This document shows, piece by piece, positions 1 to 6,432 of a stretch of 6,904 nt of DNA. Source of the DNA: Paludibacter sp. (GTDB lineage Bacteria; Bacteroidota; Bacteroidia; Bacteroidales; Paludibacteraceae); NCBI GenBank assembly GCA_030655595.1, contig JAUSNQ010000116.1, positions 1-6,904 of the forward strand, given 5' to 3'. The position numbers and the translations under genes were made by a program. Below the pieces are notes generated by a model. It saw only the letters and a program-made list of their open reading frames with translations, had not been told where the DNA came from and did no database searches. Within the stretch, counting starts at the first letter, position 1; every line of letters starts with the position of its first letter.

Positions 1-730
1 TTGATTTTCCCGCTAAATGATAAAAAACCTCCTGCATATTTTTCGCCTGATAATTTCTTTTCAAATTTTCAGGGGTGTCAAGTGCTTCAATACGACCATA
101 TACCAAGATGGAGACCCGGTTACAATATTACGCTTCATCCATATAATGTGTGGTGACAAAAACCGTTATACCACGGTCGGCAGCTTCATATATCATTTCC
201 CAGAAAGTCCGACGTGTAACGGGGTCTACTCCTCCGGTAGGTTCATCTAAAAAAACAATAGCCGGTTCATGAAAGATGGCCACAGAAAATGCCAGTTTCT
301 GTTTCCAACCAAGCGGTAAAGCCTGAACCAGGGAATTTCTTTCATTCGCTAAACCTAACTTCAACAATAATTCATCCGACTTTGCAGCAATATCTTTGTG
401 TTTCATACCATAAATACCAGCATATAAGCGAATATTCTCCCATACCTGCAAATCCTCATACAAAGCAAATTTCTGACTCATATAGCCGATATTCTTTTTC
501 ACGAATTCGGGCTTTGTGGTCACATCATATCCCGCAACCAAGGCTTTTCCCGAGGTCGGTTTACTCAAACCACACAAGATGCGCATGGCAGTGGTTTTAC
601 CGGCACCATTGGCACCGAGAAAACCGAAAATTTCTCCTTTCTCCACCTCAAAAGAGATGTCGTCCACGGCAGTGAAATGCCCGAATTGCTTCGTCAGATG
701 CTCTGCTATAATGATTTTTTCTTTTGACAT
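1..730 (-). pseudogene. ABC-2-type exporter ATPase (YbhF C-terminal-half type), interrupted by an in-frame stop; 3' end beyond window
   Basis: ATP-binding subunit of an ABC-2-type efflux pump, cytoplasmic and membrane-associated. From the ATG at 730 the protein has Walker A GANGAGKTT (residues 39-47), Q-loop Gln86, a signature in the variant form LPLGWKQ (138-144), Walker B IVFLDE (158-163), D-loop, and H-loop His195. Codon 201 is TAA (128-130), right after HYMDEA. In the same frame, translation continues from 127 to the edge with YCNRVSILVYGRIEALDTPE and a later MQEVF, which is the normal family C-terminus. The family usually reads DEAEYC here, so a single GAA-to-TAA change is the simplest explanation; no frameshift is needed. 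The gene starts 3 nt after the stop of the upstream ATPase, so the two are co-translated partners. The short form (128-730, 200 aa) keeps all nucleotide-binding motifs and could conceivably still fold. Family assignment is firm; pseudogene status is uncertain because a read error cannot be excluded. Confidence 0.85.
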
Positions 731-733
731 GGC

Positions 734-1630
734 TTAAGATAAGTCCATAAAACAAGCCTCCACTCCAGGCTCAATCACTTGAATGACAAGCTTTTCGTGA
801 TTTATTTCTGATAAATACTTTTCTAAAGCTGCAGGCGTAAACTGATTATCAGCAATTGTTACATGATGACAATCTCCAAAAGCATACGCACTTTTTATCT
901 GAGGATGCTTTCTCAAATCTTTCAGCAGTGCAGACCTATCTTTACCCATCACCGACCACAAAACATGGGGATACTGTTTGACGATATTTTCGGGTGTGTC
1001 GATGGTCAGGAATTTTCCTTGTTGAATCAATGCAATCCGGTCACATAACGCTGCTTCATCCATATAAGGCGTTGAAACAAGCATGGTGATTCCCTGTTCC
1101 TTCAGTTTTCTCAACATCCCCCAAAATTCTTTTCTGGATATGGGGTCAACACCGGTAGTCGGCTCGTCTAAAAACAAAACAACCGGTTTATGTATTAACG
1201 CACAACTCAAGGCTAATTTTTGCTTCATACCTCCCGAAAGTTTGCCTGCACGGCGCTTTTTGAATGGTTCAATATGACTGTAAATATCTTTTACCAACTC
1301 ATAATTTTCTTCGAGAGAGGTATTAAAAACTGTTGCAAAGAAATTGATATTTTCTTCAACCGTTAAATCCTGATACAGAGAGAATTTTCCAGGCATATAG
1401 CCAATGATGTTTCTGATGAGTCTGTATTTTTTAACTACATCATAACCATTTACTGTAGCAGTTCCTTCATCAGCCAGCATCAGTGTCGTGAGGATGCGAA
1501 AAAGTGTGGTTTTGCCAGCTCCGTCGGGACCGATGATGCCAAAGATCTCCCCCTTCCCGACTTCAAACGAAACATTTTTCAATGCCTCAACTTTGCCGTA
1601 TGACTTACTGATTGAATGACAACTGACCAT
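734..1630 (-). CDS. ABC-2-type exporter ATPase (YbhF N-terminal-half type), degenerate nucleotide site
   Basis: ATP-binding subunit, 298 aa, expected to pair with the ATPase encoded immediately downstream to power an ABC-2-type permease. Visible motifs are Walker A GPDGAGKTT (34-42), canonical signature LSGGMKQ (131-137), Walker B VLFLDE (151-156) and D-loop GVDP. Two switch residues are absent: the Q-loop reads YMPGKF, with Gly81 where Gln is usual, and the H-loop reads STPYMDEA, with Pro188 in place of His. Residues from about 225 to 298 form a C-terminal extension beyond the ATPase core. The partner has the opposite defects (non-canonical signature, intact His), so the pair would form one competent and one degenerate ATP site. 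The ATG at 1630 lies inside the last codons of the adaptor gene (26-nt overlap), which suggests translational coupling. E. coli YbhF carries both halves in one polypeptide; here they are separate genes. No signal peptide or membrane segment is present. Confidence 0.93.
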   Translation of the reverse strand: MVSCHSISKSYGKVEALKNVSFEVGKGEIFGIIGPDGAGKTTLFRILTTLMLADEGTATVNGYDVVKKYRLIRNIIGYMPGKFSLYQDLTVEENINFFATVFNTSLEENYELVKDIYSHIEPFKKRRAGKLSGGMKQKLALSCALIHKPVVLFLDEPTTGVDPISRKEFWGMLRKLKEQGITMLVSTPYMDEAALCDRIALIQQGKFLTIDTPENIVKQYPHVLWSVMGKDRSALLKDLRKHPQIKSAYAFGDCHHVTIADNQFTPAALEKYLSEINHEKLVIQVIEPGVEACFMDLS

Positions 1631-2507
1631 ACATACCTATTTTCAGGAATCCGTCGTTTTGCACCAGCACTTTGACTGCATATACCAAATTGGCACGTTC
1701 ATCCCGTGTCTGTATTGTTTTGGGTGTAAATTCTGATTTTGAGGAGATCCAGGTGATGACACCTTCGTATGTTTTGTAATCATCACTCCCCGAATCTGCA
1801 AGCACTTTTACCTTTTGCCCGGTTTTTACAGACAAAAGTTGGGAGGCAGTAACATAAACCCGTAGGATCATCTTTCGTGTATCAGCAATTTTAAAAAGAG
1901 GCTTACCGATAGTAGTAATTTCACCTTGTTGTGCATATTTTACCAATACCGTTCCGTCAACAGGACTCGTCACCGAACATTTTTTAAGTTGATCTTCAAC
2001 CTGCGCAATTTGTATACGTACCGATTCTTCTTCGTTTTGCATACTTGCCAGGGTGCTTGCCAAGGTAGATTTTAAAGCAATAATTTGCTTTTCCAGCATG
2101 GCAATCTGAGCATTGACATCATCGAGTTGCTTTTGATTGACGGCTTCTGCTTTTACCAAATTCTCTACCCGTTTTTTTTCTTTGAGAGCTGTTTGGTGCT
2201 GTTGTTCTAAAGCAGCAAGTTGCTTCTTCGTATCAGGTTGCTTGCTTTGAATTGCCCTGGCTGCTGCCATCAATTGTTGCTTTTTGAGGTGAAGTTGTGT
2301 GCTGTCGATGATAGCCGTAATATCTCCGGCTTTTAGCTCCTGCCCTTCTTCTATTGAAAATTGGATGATTTTCCCGCTACTCTCAGCAGCAACCATCACT
2401 TCTGTTGATTCAAAAACACCGGAAGCATCAGAGTTGTTATCCGACAACTTACAAGAAGGTGTCAACATCAACACCAGTATTGCGGAAAGAAAAAATAATT
2501 TGTCCAT
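1605..2507 (-). CDS. HlyD/YbhG-family efflux adaptor (membrane fusion protein), probable lipoprotein
   Basis: Periplasmic adaptor, 300 aa, joining an inner-membrane ABC exporter to a TolC-type channel. The N-terminus is a short basic/hydrophobic signal ending MLTPSC. Cys19 is a likely lipidation site, although Pro at -2 makes the lipobox imperfect. Residues about 36-68 form the first half of the biotinyl-lipoyl domain (AAESSGKI ... EEGQELKAGD). Residues about 72-176 are a Gln/Lys/Ala/Leu-rich antiparallel coiled-coil hairpin. The second lipoyl half follows (SVTSPVDGTVLVKYAQQGE, about 178-196), then a beta-barrel region to the C-terminus. The hairpin tip matches the TolC-contact pattern R-x3-L-x6-S in spacing (Arg113, Leu117), with Asn124 in place of Ser. 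The gene lies 33 nt after the channel gene and overlaps the first ATPase gene by 26 nt, the order expected of a ybhG-ybhF-like exporter. Confidence 0.93.
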   Translation of the reverse strand: MDKLFFLSAILVLMLTPSCKLSDNNSDASGVFESTEVMVAAESSGKIIQFSIEEGQELKAGDITAIIDSTQLHLKKQQLMAAARAIQSKQPDTKKQLAALEQQHQTALKEKKRVENLVKAEAVNQKQLDDVNAQIAMLEKQIIALKSTLASTLASMQNEEESVRIQIAQVEDQLKKCSVTSPVDGTVLVKYAQQGEITTIGKPLFKIADTRKMILRVYVTASQLLSVKTGQKVKVLADSGSDDYKTYEGVITWISSKSEFTPKTIQTRDERANLVYAVKVLVQNDGFLKIGMYGQLSFNQ

Positions 2508-2540
2508 ATATGTATGTTTTGCACAAGTAGCATGCGAATG

Positions 2541-3821
2541 TTATTGATTTAATGTCAATTTATACTGATAGGCTGTCATCAATAATTGTATTTCGTGCAT
2601 GATGCTTGTTTGTTTAGCTGTATTTTCCGCATTGATATCCCGTAGAAGTTCGGTGACCGTCAAGGTTCCGTTCTCAACTTTTGCCTTGGAACTTCCCACA
2701 ATACTGCTGCGAAGTCGAATAATTTCCTGATCATTTTGCATAACATTTTTAAGCCTTTCAATTTCGTTTTTCTGTTGTTCGGTCAACAACGATGTATTAA
2801 AAAGGAAAGTCTCCTTTGAAGTCTCAATCTGTTTAATCCCAAGATTGATTTTCTCAAGATTGTTCTTTTGAGCATAATAGCCACTGATATTCCACGATAA
2901 TCTGACCCCTCCTATATAAAGCGTTGAGAATTCGTTGCTCAGCATATTCAAGCCGGGCTTTCCATAACCACCCTGAACAAACAATCCAAGTTTAGGCAAA
3001 TTCGCAGTCTGAATCAAGCTTCTCTGACTATTCAACACATCCGACTGCGCATTGAAAAAATACATTTCGGGACGTTTATTCTCCTCTTGATTACTAAAAA
3101 GCGGTAAAAGTGGTTTTTCAAATATGGAGTTTTCAGTGATAGATAGCTTTGTAAAAGCCGAGAGCATGGCAAAATAGGACTTTCTTTTAGCTGATAAATC
3201 CAGTTCCTGTTGTTTCAACTGGAGTAACTCAACTTGTATTAAATCGTGATCAGATTTTGAGGCGATACCGTTTTGAACAAGGCTTTCAACTTTCAATAAA
3301 TTGCGTTGTAATTCATCATGCAACATAGCAGTCTGGCTGATTTGCTCATTCAACAATAGAATTCCAAAGAAAAGGTTCACCACCCTTTCATTCAATGAAA
3401 ACAAATCAATTTCCAGTTTTTGCTTCTCGGCAGCTGCCGATGCTTTGATATTTACCTTTTGCGCACTGGTAACACCGCCGTCCCACAACACCTGATTGAC
3501 ATCAATTGTGGCTGCATATTGATCTTTGCTCAACTCCGGAATAGGGATAGGGATAGAAGCAGGTAAACTAACCACATCCGATTGATAAGTTGCCCGGGCG
3601 TTCAACGACAACTGGGGCAAATAAGCTTTTCCTGCATTTGACAGGTTATACTCTAGTGTTTTTTCAATCAAACCATATTGCTTAATCAGCGGATAATTCT
3701 CTCTGGTTTTCTCCAAACACAAATCTAAAGTTATGTGCTGAGGAAGTACCAATAAATTGAAAAGAAGGAGAATCGTTGTTAAGATACTTTTTATCATTGT
3801 ATTTGTATTTCTGAAATACAT
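2541..3821 (-). CDS. TolC-family outer membrane efflux protein
   Basis: Outer-membrane channel/tunnel protein of the OEP (TolC) family, 426 aa, a normal length for the family. It should trimerise and receive substrate from the adaptor encoded just downstream. After the signal peptide comes ITLDLCLEKTRENYPLIKQY, the characteristic first helix. Long amphipathic Gln/Leu/Asn-rich helices alternate with short strands such as YLPQLSLNARATYQS and LPKLGLFVQGGYGKPGLN, giving the two-repeat pattern of the family. The ATG at 3821 overlaps the nnr stop by one base (TAATG). An internal Met9 (ATG ending at 3797) gives a cleaner signal peptide, MIKSILTTILLLFNLLVLPQ, and may be the true start; the 3821 start would rely on coupling to nnr. 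The substrate cannot be inferred. Confidence 0.93.
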   Translation of the reverse strand: MYFRNTNTMIKSILTTILLLFNLLVLPQHITLDLCLEKTRENYPLIKQYGLIEKTLEYNLSNAGKAYLPQLSLNARATYQSDVVSLPASIPIPIPELSKDQYAATIDVNQVLWDGGVTSAQKVNIKASAAAEKQKLEIDLFSLNERVVNLFFGILLLNEQISQTAMLHDELQRNLLKVESLVQNGIASKSDHDLIQVELLQLKQQELDLSAKRKSYFAMLSAFTKLSITENSIFEKPLLPLFSNQEENKRPEMYFFNAQSDVLNSQRSLIQTANLPKLGLFVQGGYGKPGLNMLSNEFSTLYIGGVRLSWNISGYYAQKNNLEKINLGIKQIETSKETFLFNTSLLTEQQKNEIERLKNVMQNDQEIIRLRSSIVGSSKAKVENGTLTVTELLRDINAENTAKQTSIMHEIQLLMTAYQYKLTLNQ

Positions 3822-5332
3822 TAATTTCCCTGTAAATATTTGAAAGCTTTACCCAAACCTGCAACAATATCTCCTGCAGTCATAGATTCTTCCGATTCAG
3901 TATCCAATGCCAGGTCGGCCGATAGACCATGCAGAAAAACACCTAATTTGGAGGCGTTTTCAGGCGAATAACCTTGTGCCAATAAAGATCCGAGAATTCC
4001 TGTGAGCACATCGCCTGATCCGGCAGTTGCCATACCCGGATTACCAGAACTATTGATAAATACCTTACCTTCAGGTGTAATGATTTTAGTATTTGCTCCC
4101 TTTAAAACAATATAAATCTGATGACGAGAAGCCATTTTCATCGCCCTCAAAACCATGTAAAAAGAATTTTCGCAAACCCCAAAAAGGCGTTCGAATTCCT
4201 TTGGATGTGGTGTTAGGATACAACCAGGAGGAATGAGCTTCAATAGCTGTTTTTTGACTGCAATAATATTCAAGGCATCAGCATCCAATACACAGGGCAT
4301 CTTCAAAGTTAGCAACAAGCGCTGCAACATCTCCACAGTAACTGTTTGCGTACCAATTCCGGGACCGATAGCAATCGCATCGTATTTTTCGGCATGAAAA
4401 AACCGGGTAATACAATCCTGATCCTGATCGGCTTCATAGATGACTTCCGGTGAGATGGTCTGCAAAATACAACGATTCCCTTCCGGTCCGTGTACGGTAA
4501 GCAGTCCTACTCCACTTCTTAAAGCAGCTTTAGCAGAGAGGATTGAAGCCCCGGCCATTCCTTTGCTACCGGCAAGTAATACTAAATGTCCAAAAGAACC
4601 TTTATGAGCAAACTTTTCACGTTTCTTATGCAGTAATCGCAAATCATCTATTTCTAAAAAATAAAAATCAGTTTTCATTTCGGCAATAGCTTGCTGATGG
4701 ATTTGAATGTCGAGCACCGACCAGGAACCGACAAATCTATCATTTTCAGATATAAAAAAAGCTATTTTTGGAAATTGAAAGCTGAAAGTATAATCAGCTT
4801 TTACAGTCGGTTCGGCCATGCGATGATAAGTATCTCCATGCAAACCCGATGGGATATCAATAGCAACTACCGTATTTTCAGATTCGTTGATAAAATCTAC
4901 TACCTCTGCAAATACTCCCGATAATGGCCGACTTAAACCCGAACCAAATAGTCCATCAATCAACACCGTATTGGCTGCAATTTGAAAAGCAACAAATTCA
5001 TCGTTATGCTCCTTCAATACTTTAGGATATGCATGCAGCAAACGAGTTTTATTAATTTCACAATCTTTGGACAAAGGAACGTTCGATATGAGATGTACCT
5101 GAACCTCACGTTCATTTTCTTTAAGTTTTCGTGCCAGCGCCAAAGCATCTCCACCATTATTGCCTGGTCCGGCAAAAACACAAAAACCTACTTCTTTAGC
5201 GGGAAACAATGTAATCAGTTTATCAAAAAGCGCATCAGCAGCACGTTCCATCAAGTTGATGGAAAGAATTGGCTCATGCTCAATCGTATATTGGTCGAGT
5301 TGGCGAATTTGGGGTGTTGTGAATACTTTCAT
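3821..5332 (-). CDS. nnr: Bifunctional NAD(P)H-hydrate epimerase / ADP-dependent NAD(P)H-hydrate dehydratase
   Basis: Cytoplasmic metabolite-repair enzyme, 503 aa, the usual length of the fused form. The N-terminal YjeF_N domain (about 1-215) epimerises R- and S-NAD(P)HX. Its marks are AGPGNNGGD (54-62), LIDGLFGSGLSRPLSG with Asp126, and AIDIPSG with Asp159. The C-terminal YjeF_C ribokinase-like domain (about 228-500) dehydrates S-NAD(P)HX using ADP. Its marks are HKGSFGHLVLLAGSKGMAGA (243-262), AIGPGIGT, VLDADALN, LTPHPKEFERLFG, and NPGMATAGSGD with the catalytic-type Asp441. All key motifs look intact. The ATG at 5332 is supported by a full N-terminal domain and by a promoter whose -7 box ends 12 nt upstream of it. 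The gene heads the minus-strand operon and its stop overlaps the channel gene's start by 1 nt. I see no functional link to efflux beyond co-transcription. Confidence 0.97.
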   Translation of the reverse strand: MKVFTTPQIRQLDQYTIEHEPILSINLMERAADALFDKLITLFPAKEVGFCVFAGPGNNGGDALALARKLKENEREVQVHLISNVPLSKDCEINKTRLLHAYPKVLKEHNDEFVAFQIAANTVLIDGLFGSGLSRPLSGVFAEVVDFINESENTVVAIDIPSGLHGDTYHRMAEPTVKADYTFSFQFPKIAFFISENDRFVGSWSVLDIQIHQQAIAEMKTDFYFLEIDDLRLLHKKREKFAHKGSFGHLVLLAGSKGMAGASILSAKAALRSGVGLLTVHGPEGNRCILQTISPEVIYEADQDQDCITRFFHAEKYDAIAIGPGIGTQTVTVEMLQRLLLTLKMPCVLDADALNIIAVKKQLLKLIPPGCILTPHPKEFERLFGVCENSFYMVLRAMKMASRHQIYIVLKGANTKIITPEGKVFINSSGNPGMATAGSGDVLTGILGSLLAQGYSPENASKLGVFLHGLSADLALDTESEESMTAGDIVAGLGKAFKYLQGN

Positions 5333-5344
5333 AGATTTCTACTG

Positions 5345-5376
5345 CAAATTTATAAAATAATTTGATAGCAGCGCAA
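5345..5376 (-). promoter_or_regulatory. Bacteroidota-type promoter for the nnr-efflux operon
   Basis: On the minus strand a TTG (5374-5376) is followed by 21 bp and then TAAATTTG (5345-5352). This fits the Bacteroidota sigma factor consensus TTTG / TAnnTTTG with 19-21 bp spacing, except that the -33 element is TTG only. The nnr ATG starts 12 nt after the -7 box, so the predicted 5' leader is only about 5-10 nt. No Shine-Dalgarno sequence is visible, as is common in this phylum. Confidence 0.6.
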
Positions 5377-5451
5377 TGGAACTGTCACCAACAAAGATAT
5401 TTTTTGAATTTCAGTGAAAAAATCAGTGTAGCCGGAAAGGTTGTAAATAGC

Positions 5452-5480
5452 GAGAGGGCACCCTTTACGGATGCCCTCTC
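5452..5480 (-). terminator. GC-rich hairpin, probable 3' end of the large noncoding RNA
   Basis: A perfect 9-bp inverted repeat (5452-5460 with 5472-5480, GAGAGGGCA / TGCCCTCTC) flanks an 11-nt loop. It lies at the end of the noncoding stretch and before the nnr promoter, where a terminator is expected. No U-tract follows on the minus strand (GCTATTTAC), so it is not a textbook intrinsic terminator. It could instead be a 3'-protecting or processing stem, or a leaky terminator that lets transcription continue into nnr. Confidence 0.55.
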
Positions 5481-6344
5481 TGAACACAAATGTTTATGCT
5501 GTATCTTTTAATACTGAATATATCTTATTGAGTTATTGATTCTTATTGGTTTGATAAACCGGTTATTCACCAGCCTATCCGCTGTTCTTCCTGTTTTGGA
5601 AACTCATTTCTGTCTGATTCACCTGTTGGACTTTTGTAACAGAGTAATTAAAACTATTCTGAACGCTTGTCGCATTGGTATACCCGATAAATCGGGAGAG
5701 GTTACACCAAATGGTTTTGGACTATTTGCATAATTCAAATTGGCATTACCCTTCATTCGGATTGTTTTTCCATTTTGGTCGGACAACTGAACCCTTAGGA
5801 CTCATTTCACTCTCGTCAACTGTTTAGCCTATTCTTCCTCTTGGTGTAGAGGGTGATGCTGGCAAATCGGGCAAACTTTCCTTTGCAATTGCTTGCTCCG
5901 GAGTCGTCTTACGGTGTTACCCGTTCGACTGAAATTTCCCTGAATACCTAACGCCGTGACTATAATTTTTTTGTGCTGCATCGCCTGGAATTGAAGGTCG
6001 TGATTTCGAAAACTTTGCAGTTTTCAGTTACGCTACCCGGAACGCATGAAAGCGACGAATCACCTCCGATTGTATTCCCATTCCTGACTACCCGGCTTCC
6101 CTGTCTGCTATAGACAAGCTGCGTTTTATTCAAACGCCCAATAGATTTTGAGTCTGACACAAAAAAAGAACTATCTTTCGACAAACCGCTTAAACCATGC
6201 ACTTTGCAAATCACTCCACCATTCACTTGCGCTCACGGTTAAAAGATGATCGTTCATTACAGGCCTTCAGCTCTCTGCACAAAACACGCATTCAATTTTC
6301 ACATCCGGTGTTCAGTTTCAACTTATGACTTTTAGATTGATCAG

Positions 6345-6357
6345 TATTTCAAAGAAC
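6345..6357 (-). promoter_or_regulatory. boxA-like antitermination element (NusB/NusE type)
   Basis: The minus strand reads GTTCTTTGAAATA, which fits the general boxA consensus GYTCTTTRANA at every position. It lies about 40 nt downstream of the predicted transcription start, as in rRNA leaders. In bacteria boxA recruits NusB-NusE to prevent premature, notably Rho-dependent, termination of long untranslated transcripts. Its presence supports the downstream stretch being a functional untranslated RNA. Confidence 0.6.
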
Positions 6358-6399
6358 GTTCAACATATTCATTTATGTTTTGAGCCGAAACTCATGGTG

Positions 6400-6432
6400 C
6401 AAATATATATCAGTAAACATATATGCTCCAAA
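6400..6432 (-). promoter_or_regulatory. Strong Bacteroidota-type promoter for the noncoding RNA
   Basis: On the minus strand TTTG (6429-6432) is followed by 21 bp and a perfect TAnnTTTG, TATATTTG (6400-6407). Spacing equals that of the nnr promoter. The sequence upstream (about 6433-6570) is AT-rich, as in UP-element-like regions of stable-RNA promoters. Predicted transcription start is about 6393-6395, next to a small hairpin (TGAG-TTTCGG-CTCA, 6381-6394). Confidence 0.7.

Larger units (their letters stand above)
5452..6394 (-). ncRNA. Candidate large structured noncoding RNA (about 940 nt), family not recognised
   Basis: This stretch has no convincing reading frame; the longest, 88 codons at 5960-6226, has a composition unlike the neighbouring proteins and no recognisable motif. 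It is nevertheless bounded like a gene: a promoter (6400-6432), a boxA (6345-6357) and a 3' hairpin (5452-5480), all on the minus strand. Local minus-strand hairpins seen by eye are: 6172-6183 (TGTC-GAAA-GATA); 6121-6137 (6-bp stem, loop GAATA); 6100-6118 (7 bp including one G-U); 6008-6025 (GAAAACT-GCAA-AGTTTTC, GNRA tetraloop); 5837-5852 (5 bp); 5683-5696 (CCCGA-TTTA-TCGGG); and 5548-5560 (GGTTT-ATC-AAACC). I looked for marks of RNase P RNA, tmRNA, SRP RNA, rRNA, tRNA and group II intron domain V and found none. Length and ornateness are reminiscent of classes such as GOLLD, ROOL or OLE, but no sequence identity to them is claimed. It could alternatively be a very long leader of the nnr operon. 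Confidence 0.6.

Noticed and set aside
289..675. Plus-strand open frames opposite the ATPase genes
   Set aside because: They are antisense to genes with complete motif sets and have no protein features of their own.
5536..5733. 65-codon plus-strand open frame
   Set aside because: It runs antisense to the RNA candidate, has no recognisable motif and no plus-strand promoter of the local type.
5860..5895. RNase P RNA (a GGAAAGT stretch on the minus strand)
   Set aside because: It lacks the full conserved GAGGAAAGTCC block and the matching 3' ACAGAA-type segment.
5960..6226. 88-codon minus-strand open frame
   Set aside because: It lies within the structured RNA candidate, overlaps several perfect hairpins, has no domain motif, and is low-complexity Ser/Thr/Gly in composition, unlike the neighbouring proteins.
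5452..6260. ORF-less or decayed group II intron
   Set aside because: No GUGYG-type 5' end and no domain V-like 34-nt hairpin were found; the terminal hairpin is a simple perfect stem.
6345..6394. Resemblance to the start of a 16S rRNA (boxA, then GAGTTT/GGCTCA-like words near 6380-6394)
   Set aside because: The words are a small hairpin at the predicted start site, upstream of boxA rather than downstream, and no 16S core sequence follows.
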